Assembly: GCA_022925895.1 (NCBI GenBank)
Contig: JAKSYS010000881.1
Coordinates: 372,001 to 436,000, forward strand
From: Fragilaria crotonensis
Taxonomy: Eukaryota; Bacillariophyta; Fragilariophyceae; Fragilariales; Fragilariaceae
Length of the DNA: 64,000 bases
Reading direction: 5' to 3'
The number at the start of each line of letters is the position of its first letter. The stretch's first letter is position 1. The notes below the pieces were generated by a model. The model saw only the letters and a list, made by a program, of their open reading frames with translations. It was not told the origin of the DNA and did no database searches. Made by a program: the position numbers and the translations under genes. Shown piece by piece: positions 57,332 through 64,000 of the stretch.

Positions 57332-59978
57332 TTAGTCGAGATCAACACTTTCGGAGTCAAAATCATCGATGTTCATTCCATCGAAATCCCCCATGTTAAG
57401 TCCATCGAAGTCCGCCGTGTCAAGCTCTGGTGGTTCTTCTTCCTCCTCAGGTGGTTCGATTTCCTCTTCGAGTTCCAGCGACTCCACCTGGAGGGTCGAC
57501 TGCAAGTACCTGGACATTCTATTGGCGTGCGCCTCTGGGTCGGAAAGTGGGAATCCTCCGTGCATTGAAGCCATGTCAAGCAAGAGCCATGCAGCATCTA
57601 CGGTCTCTTTGGAAACGACAAATTTCTCGGCTCCTTCCTCTTCTTTCAATGGTGGGGAACCGGCAAGCAGCTTGGCAATGAATGGATGGCGAGGGTTCAA
57701 CTCAAGGACCTGAAGCGAAAGCCATTCCGTTAGCAACGCAAAAGCAACAGTTTAACGAAATGATTTTTCAACACTCACCTTCATGGCACGCCTAACATTG
57801 TCCTGCGCTGGATTGTACGCCTGGGCACGCATGATGCGTTCCATGTTAGCACTGTGCCCGAATTCACTGCTGCTGACAATTGCGGGGTGGGATCCAAGTC
57901 GCTTGGAAATCACAACGCGGAAGACATCTGAGCCATACAGCTTCGCCAGCCACTTTGTAAGTGGCTTAAGCTTCTTCTTGTACGCGGCGTCTCGTCGTTT
58001 TACCAGGTCAGCATCCTCGTCGTTGATCTTCACATTTTCAGCCGCAATGGAAGCGAATTTCTTGCCGGAAAACTCACGAATCTGCTGAAACATATACTCA
58101 TCGATTGGGTCGGTTAGATACAAGACGTCGACGTCCTTCTCGTTGAAACGCTCCAAAAACGGACTCCTCTCAATTTCCTCCAAGTTAGCTCCGGCAAGGA
58201 AGTAGATATCTTTCTGCCAATCCTTCATTTGGGCGATATAGCTTTCCAAGCCAATCCATTCGCCACCAGACTTGGAGGTCTGGAAACGCAAGAGCTTAGC
58301 AATTTTTCCACGATTGGCATCGTCCTCAATGGCACCCATCTTGATATTGCTGTTAAACTTCTTGTACCAAACAATGTAAGGGTGTTCCTTGACTGCGGGG
58401 TCAATCACGTTACCTTCCTCGTCAATCTCCACTTCCTTCTCTTCTTCTGCCGGCATAGGCTCATTTGCGAAGAGTCGAATCATGTCCAGCACCTTACGAA
58501 TCAACTTCTTCTTGATAATCTTAATAATCTTGGTCTCTTGAAGAGTTTCTCGGTTTACATTGAGAGGCAGGTCATCAGAGTCAACGACACCGCGAACGAA
58601 GCCGAGGTACTTAGGCATGAGGTCAAAAGAGTCAGAAATCAGCACCTTTCGAACGTAGAGTTTCAATCCACCATCGACAATATCTATCCTTCCCATTTGG
58701 TATGCAGATGGAAGTTCTTCAGGGATGTAGAGCAGTGACTTGAAGTTGATGTTCCCCTCAGCAACAAAGTGGTTCCAACGGGCAGCCTTAGTGTGAGCCT
58801 CCTTGGAGACCACATTCCAAAAAGCTTGGTATTCTTCATCAGAAATCTCGTCCTTGTCTCGCGTCCAGATGGCAACACTGGAATTGATCGTTTCCCAATC
58901 ATAAGTGGTGACGGTCTCTGTCTTTTTTGGCTTTTCTGACTTAGTCTCGTCTGACGAATCCTCATCGCCTCCAACTTCAAGGTCGTCAGCCTCGTCCTTC
59001 TTTTCCTCGGCCTCACCTTCGTCATCCTCAACCTCAACCTCCGTGGTAGTCGTGGTACGTAGCCGAATAGGGTGCGTAACAAACTCGGAATAGTGACCGA
59101 CAAGGTTCTTCAAGAGTTTGTTGTCAGCGTACCTGCGTGTGACCCGGCCGTGTGAGTTCATCTCGTTTCCAACAAACAACTACGGAACATTTAATGAACT
59201 TACTCAGAGCAATCCTCTTTCAAGTGAAGAGTGATTTCAGTACCACGGCCCAAAGTTTCCCCGCGAGGATCAGGATAGATATGGAACTTGTTTTCTCCAT
59301 TCATGGACTCCCAGATGTATTGCTTATCCGATTCAGGGTGCTTACTGGCAACAGTAACACGGTCTGCCACCAAAAAGGTTGAATAGAATCCAACACCGAA
59401 TTTTCCAATCATACCACCGACATCGTTCTTGTCCTGCTCTTTAAGTGCTTCAAGGAATTTCGTCGTTCCGGATCTGGCGACGGTTCCTAAATTCTGGACC
59501 AAATCGTCGTGCGTCATACCGATGCCTGAATCACGTACAGTCAAAGTACGTTCTTCAGGATTGTATTCGACTTGAATTTCCAATTCCGCCTTGTCTTGGA
59601 GCAACTTCGCATTGGTGAGACCCAGAAAGCGAGCCTTGTCAATGGCGTCGGAGGCATTGGAAATCAATTCACGAAGGAAGACGTCCTTGTTTTGGTAGAG
59701 AGAGTTGATGACAATATCCATCATGCGATTGACCTCAGCTTCGAATTGGAAGTCTTCCGCCCCTTCAGGAAGAGTGTACTCGACGGGTGTCGCAGTGGAA
59801 GACGCATTGTCAGTGGCATCAGCAAGCGCGAAGCCTAAAAGGAGAAGTGGCGCTTTTGTTAGCAACTTTAATCGAATTCAAGACAGAGATACATCATCTA
59901 TAGTAACGCACCATTCTGCTGTGTGATGGCACAAGCCGAAAAGATGGCGGCGGCGAAAGCAAATCGTGAGAAACGCAT
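57332..59978 (-). CDS. ER-type HSP90 (GRP94-like), four exons
   Basis: ATP-driven chaperone for secretory proteins; 809 residues. Exons are 59978-59912, 59834-59204, 59132-57779 and 57709-57332, with GT-AG introns of 69-77 nt, and exon lengths sum to whole codons. Exon 1 encodes a signal peptide ([10 protein letters not shown]). The N-terminal ATPase has [15 protein letters not shown] and G-K-F-G-V-G-F-Y-S. An acidic linker with E-D-E-E-like runs follows, then the middle domain ([17 protein letters not shown]) and the C-terminal N-P-R-H-P-F. The tail has E-E-E-E-P-P-E-L-D and ends S-V-D-L-D, with no H/KDEL-like retention signal. The signal peptide lacks an ASAFAP motif, which argues for ER over plastid. 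Confidence 0.93.
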
Positions 59979-60698
59979 TGTACCAACGGAGTGGACTGGC
60001 AGAGTGTGATAGAGAGAAATCGAAGAGAAATGTGCTTTTCGATGCCTTTTTCGTACCCGTGTTTTTTTACTGGATTACTCAGTACGGCATGTACTCAATC
60101 CGCCATATTTAGATTCGTGCCTGGTGAGTGTGGAGAGTGGAGTTTGACGAATGACCGGTTGCAGCGACGACTCTTCCCACTTCCCACTTCACTGATTCTA
60201 CGAATCACGACGTGCGGTTGTCGTAAGGTCGTCGGGACCCGGGACCCAAATTGCAAATTGCCACGTGACATTAATCTGTCAGAGCCCGGCTGCATAATCC
60301 TGAACCTTATCGACGATAGAATCGACAATTAGATTTGAGACAACACTTGCGGCAACCCAGGAACGGGTACGGGAACTACTACCGTAGACTACTGGAGTGC
60401 GTTTACTGCACACAACGAGAACGAGACAATGGAAATGACGACACGCAGTACTACAGTACCCTGGTATAACAGTGATCATGACAACTGACAGCCATGTCGT
60501 AAAAAAACGATAACAGTCCAGATCGCCCTCCAAGCTGGAAGAGGTTCGTGTGTGGTCGAAGGTTAGTTGTTGAGCGAAAGTTTGTCGTCTCTGTCACAGT
60601 GAGCAACAAGCATAGATTATAGATTATATCGAAAATCAACAGCACTGCACGAGTAATCTTCCTGTGGGTTGTACGCTAGCTGCGCACTTCATTGCAGC
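59979..60698. other. Divergent promoter region
   Basis: Between the minus-strand HSP90 gene and the plus-strand GPN1 gene, so it should hold both promoters. Near 60420-60470 there are short tact/gtac palindromes. No coding frame recognised. Confidence 0.6.
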
Positions 60699-61712
60699 AT
60701 GTCGGAAACACCAGAACGATTTGAAATCACAGAAGAAGACGTGCTCAAACACGCAGAAGCAGAAGGGCCTCCCATTCCTGTCATACAACGGCTAAAAGAT
60801 GGCGTCCCAACTCCTACATGTGTGATTGTCGTGGGTATGGCTGGTTCGGGAAAGTCAACACTCATGGCGCAGCTGCAGAGATCGTTGGATAACGACAACG
60901 GCACTGTGGAACCAGCGCGGAAAGGCTATTGCCTCAATCTTGATCCCGCGACGCTGGCTGTTCCCTTTGGGGCATCGATTGATATTCGCGATACTGTTGA
61001 TTACAAACAAGTCATGAAGCAACATAATCTGGGGCCAAATGGTGCCATCATGACATCGCTCAATCTGTTTGCTACCAAGTTTGATCAAGTCTTGGGAATT
61101 CTAGAGAAGCGTTGCGATGATTTGGATTATATTCTTGTTGATACACCAGGACAGATTGAAGCATTCACATGGTCCGCGTCGGGGTCCATAATGAGCGAAT
61201 CGCTCGCCTCCGCGTTTCCTACAGTCCTTGTGTTCGTTGTTGACACCGTCTGATGTGCATCGTCTCCAAACACATTCATGAGCAACATGTTATACGCATG
61301 CAGCATGCTGTATCGCACACGATTGCCATTGGTGGTTGTGTTTAATAAGATTGACGTCGTTCCGCATGATTTTTGTGTCGAATGGATGCAAGACTATGAA
61401 GCTTTCCAGGACGCGCTCGATGAGATGCAATCAAATGACACTTCGGCTGGATTTTACGGATCACTCACTCGCAGTCTCTCGCTTGTGCTGGATGAATTTT
61501 ATCGCAATTTGCACACGTGCGGTGTGTCGGCGGCCACAGGAGACGGTATGGATGAGTTTTGGAAGTCCGTCGATGCAGCTGCCAAGGATTTTGAAACTGA
61601 CTACATTGAGGATCTCAAACTTCGAATGCAAGAGCAAGTCGCCAGGAAGAACGCGATTGCCAGATTGGGCATCGAGAAATTAAAGCGAGACATTGAGGAC
61701 GACAAGAGATGA
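60699..61712 (+). CDS. GPN1: GPN1-type GTPase with one in-frame TGA
   Basis: GPN-loop GTPase needed in eukaryotes for nuclear import and assembly of RNA polymerase II. Codons 1-337 read through except for a TGA at codon 185 (61251-61253). Motifs: P-loop [15 protein letters not shown], the signature [22 protein letters not shown], then F-M-S-N-M-L-Y-A-C and the base-binding N-K-I-D-V. The TGA falls in V-D-T-V-[stop]-C-A-S, where human GPN1 has Arg (D-T-S-R-S-T). CGA to TGA is a single transition. Reading resumes in the same frame with conserved sequence, so there is no frameshift and no intron is evident. It could be a fresh null allele, a sequence error or recoding. The start ATG gives the family N-terminus. 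Confidence 0.88.
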
Positions 61713-61875
61713 TGCCAAGACAACACGAATGCTTTGTAGATGCTGCAAGGGAATTTAAGCAGCACGAATTTCATCGATTTATAGTTCTACTTGAGTACCT
61801 CTTCTGCCTTCTCTAAATTATACTTTTCCACCAGGCGAATAGAATTCGTATTTGCCATAGTAGACTGCAATGCTA
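61713..61875. other. Convergent 3' flanks
   Basis: Short gap between the GPN1 and She9-like genes, which face each other; holds both 3' UTRs. Nothing else seen. Confidence 0.6.
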
Positions 61876-62910
61876 TCATCGTTTTTGTGTGAACAGTACT
61901 ACGATCACAAATGCAACTGCACTGGACGCAGCGCCCAAGGCCACACTTGGAGCATGCAGCTCTTTGGCGATTTCTTGAGCACTAGCACCGAGCTGGATGG
62001 TGACTGTTTTGTAATCATTCGATTTGATCAGTTTCAGCCAGTCTGTAGGCTCTTTCACCGGCTTAGGCGTGACTGTCTCTTGCGCTATTTCAATCGCAGC
62101 CTTCTCCTTTTCAGGTTCATTCATTGCGGACGTCGGTTTGGAAGCCGCTGCAGCTTCCGCGATCGCAATTTGCTCCGCTTGACTTGATGACACCGTGTCT
62201 TGCATAACCTGGAGATTTTCCTTGATAAGCTCTTCAATTGCTTTCAGACGATTCACCTCTCGACGCTGATGAAAGAATTGCGAGCCTAAAAATACGAGAC
62301 TGTTCAATCCAATCAAAGTCCATGTCCCAAATGTCCCCAGCATTCTCCACTTATCTTGCCACATTTGTTCTTCATGATATCGTTGCCGCATAACATCCAT
62401 ATACTCCCGCTGACAGCGACTGGACTCTTCTTCGGCTTTACGAAGCTCGTTCCGCGCCTCCGCAAGAGCATGCCGTGTTTTAACCTCTCGAGATGTGTAT
62501 TCTACAAACGATGCCGCATCTGTGCCATCCCATTGATCACGACGCATCATGAGATTGGCATGTTGCTTTTGTGATTCATCGTGAGCCTTCTGAGCTTCTT
62601 CGACGACCGAACGACAAGATGCCACAGTAGCGACTGTGGCATCGAAATTAAGAGAAGCCTGTTGAACGGATCGTTTGAGTTGATCCAATTCACGTTGACC
62701 GGAGTGTTCGTCCCATGTACGAAGCAGTTGGTCTTTGAATTTATCCCACCATCCCTGTGAAACATTCGTTGATGCTGTCCTTATTATCGAACTTTCTGTC
62801 GACGATGAAGAGAGGCTGCGAAAGCATCGTGGAGGCGCACAAATGTGCAAGCGCAATACATGTGATCTTAGGTGAGAAGTTTTAATGACGGTAATGAAAT
62901 GTTTCGTCAT
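61876..62910 (-). CDS. Mitochondrial inner-membrane protein, She9/Mdm33-like
   Basis: About 344 residues. The ATG at 62910 gives a mitochondrial-type N-terminus rich in basic and hydroxylated residues (M-T-K-H-F-I-T-V, L-R-S-H-V-L-R-L); an upstream ATG at 62946 adds 12 residues. The body has W-W-D-K-F-K-D-Q-L, a long coiled coil, then R-Y-H-E-E-Q-M-W-Q-D-K-W-R and a transmembrane segment (F-G-T-W-T-L-I-G-L-N-S-L-V-F), the core of the She9/Mdm33 family that shapes mitochondrial inner membranes in yeast. A second hydrophobic helix (A-V-A-F-V-I-V-V-L-F) ends the protein at T-Q-K-R. Function in this alga is inferred from family. Confidence 0.8.
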   Translation of the reverse strand: MTKHFITVIKTSHLRSHVLRLHICAPPRCFRSLSSSSTESSIIRTASTNVSQGWWDKFKDQLLRTWDEHSGQRELDQLKRSVQQASLNFDATVATVASCRSVVEEAQKAHDESQKQHANLMMRRDQWDGTDAASFVEYTSREVKTRHALAEARNELRKAEEESSRCQREYMDVMRQRYHEEQMWQDKWRMLGTFGTWTLIGLNSLVFLGSQFFHQRREVNRLKAIEELIKENLQVMQDTVSSSQAEQIAIAEAAAASKPTSAMNEPEKEKAAIEIAQETVTPKPVKEPTDWLKLIKSNDYKTVTIQLGASAQEIAKELHAPSVALGAASSAVAFVIVVLFTQKR

Positions 62911-62946
62911 TGTAGCATTTTTGGAGGAGAACTTGGACGTCTCCAT

Positions 62947-63194
62947 TTCTCCCCGTAGCTCCCACGAGTACCGTTATGCGAATTCGCCACAGTAGTTCAG
63001 TACTCCAGTACTGTAAAACAGTCAATGTCGCCGATTCTCGGCGACGGCGACAGGGATGCTCCATGCTGCACTGCAACGAACCACTCAAATTTGCTGTGGA
63101 GATTGTTGTTCGGATGTTCGTCCCATGCCATTACATGTCCTAGTATCTCATCCAGGTGTCAATTTAAGAGTTAAATAATACACCGTGCTTCATT
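62947..63194. promoter_or_regulatory. Divergent promoter region
   Basis: Lies between the She9-like gene (minus) and the membrane protein gene (plus), so both promoters must be here. No specific element was identified. Confidence 0.45.
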
Positions 63195-64000
63195 ATGAGA
63201 GATCGGCACTATAAGGATCACCGGAATCCGAGGCTTATAAAGTCACATTGGGATATGGACGACGAGTTTATTCCGTCGTCACGTTACTGGCTGCCTACTA
63301 GCGCCTCGCAATCTTCCAATCATGCGGTGGGACTTCCGATTCTGATAGTATGTGCATGTATCACTGCTGCGGCGATTGTAGTGAAGACAATTCGAGGTCG
63401 ACAAATATCGTCGACAAAGTTAACAGAGACATCCCGTTCACCTGCCAGGCAAAAGTTGGCCGTTTCGGATGCTCCTCCGTCCACGGAAACGAAATGTTCG
63501 TCGTTGCGTACTACTCGGGAAAAGCCTCTGTCAAAAGAGGAGACTGGGACGATGGAGCCGCATCTTATTGGAGAACCTAGAGACAAGCAGGACATGGAAT
63601 CGATGAATCGACGTGCGAGAACTCCGTGCCATGAAACCGAGTCGTCCATCGCAGTTGTGCAATCCGAGGAAACACTCCCAGATGTCGTCACAACGACGTT
63701 AACCATGACGTCGTCTTCATCCGTTTTGACGGTTGAGGATATGGCGAATGAGGCTATCGAATTGGCAGAAAAGATAAAGATTACGACAAAGATATTTCAC
63801 CAGCAAGGTTTGGACGTGAAACACGCCCACGACTTTGTGTTGCAGCGTCACTTGTCTGGATTGCAAGAACAATCTAGACGTGATCACGAGAATCAACGGC
63901 TTGCAGTTGAGTTGAAACTTCGATCGCTAGAATTGGAAATGAAGGAGCGACGGCACCGTGAATCGCTCGCCGCGCAACAGATGGATCCAAATTGGGTCAA
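63195..64000 (+). CDS. Single-pass membrane protein, unknown function (cut by window edge)
   Basis: An open frame of at least 268 codons with no stop before the window edge. The ATG at 63195 is the first after an in-frame TAA (about 63165); a second ATG at 63255 is an alternative start. A hydrophobic segment (G-L-P-I-L-I-V-C-A-C-I-T-A-A-A-I-V-V) at residues about 46-64 is followed by a basic stretch, then a Ser/Thr-rich linker and a coiled-coil-like C-terminal part (L-Q-E-Q-S-R-R-D-H-E-N-Q-R-L, L-E-L-E-M-K-E-R). No family recognised. Confidence 0.7.
   Translation, partial: MRDRHYKDHRNPRLIKSHWDMDDEFIPSSRYWLPTSASQSSNHAVGLPILIVCACITAAAIVVKTIRGRQISSTKLTETSRSPARQKLAVSDAPPSTETKCSSLRTTREKPLSKEETGTMEPHLIGEPRDKQDMESMNRRARTPCHETESSIAVVQSEETLPDVVTTTLTMTSSSSVLTVEDMANEAIELAEKIKITTKIFHQQGLDVKHAHDFVLQRHLSGLQEQSRRDHENQRLAVELKLRSLELEMKERRHRESLAAQQMDPNWV

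Noticed and set aside
61251-61253. Selenocysteine at the GPN1 TGA
   Set aside because: The family has Arg here, not Cys, and no SECIS-like element was identified by eye; a point change or error is simpler.
1-64000. CRISPR arrays, rRNA genes or bacterial operons
   Set aside because: None seen; introns, plastid two-part targeting signals and eukaryotic gene families point to nuclear DNA.

Overview
The window is nuclear DNA of a eukaryotic alga, most likely a diatom and probably a pennate one. Short GT-AG introns (58-87 nt) interrupt several genes. Plastid proteins carry a signal peptide followed by an ASAFAP-like motif (S-A-A-F-A-P-P in the FtsY gene), the two-part targeting signal of algae with red-derived plastids. 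The longest retroelement resembles the Copia-like CoDi elements of diatoms. No prokaryotic operon, CRISPR array, rRNA or tRNA gene was seen. The species is not identifiable from this sequence alone.

Layout. 1-1485 and 24496-27804: two tandem paralogs of a type II cation P-type ATPase, both on the minus strand; the first is cut by the window edge. The ~23 kb between them is a transposon graveyard: a ~700 bp MITE-like element (3072-3772), a truncated Copia-type LTR fossil (4015-6094), a decayed DDE transposon (about 6690-12834) split by a PIF/Harbinger element (7766-11233), an old Copia fossil (about 12850-16450), a young CoDi-like LTR fossil (16585-23187) and a MATE-transporter pseudogene (23257-23945). 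27805-37440 is gene-poor, with decayed Harbinger-type second-ORF sequence at 35240-36020.

37443-40378: a DUF726/TMCO4-type alpha/beta-hydrolase membrane protein. 41069-45328: an apparently complete PIF/Harbinger transposon with a four-exon transposase, a convergent second gene, long terminal inverted repeats and a TAA target duplication.

46898-64000 is a compact host gene block: a GNAT/beta-trefoil/MIOX-like fusion, a plastid FtsY, a plastid-targeted protein, a sulfotransferase-like protein, a GILT-type thiol reductase, an ankyrin-like protein, an ER-type HSP90 (GRP94), a GPN1-type GTPase, a mitochondrial She9/Mdm33-like protein and a partial single-pass membrane protein. The set covers protein traffic and folding (FtsY, GRP94, GILT, GPN1) and mitochondrial inner-membrane shape (She9/Mdm33), but no pathway links neighbours.

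The most unusual items are the GNAT/beta-trefoil/MIOX fusion, whose MIOX part lacks most iron ligands; an in-frame TGA at a conserved arginine of GPN1; an ER-type HSP90 without a KDEL-like end; the complete Harbinger element with a near-perfect cruciform; and one-base losses in homopolymers of host genes, which may be long-read sequence errors rather than pseudogene decay.
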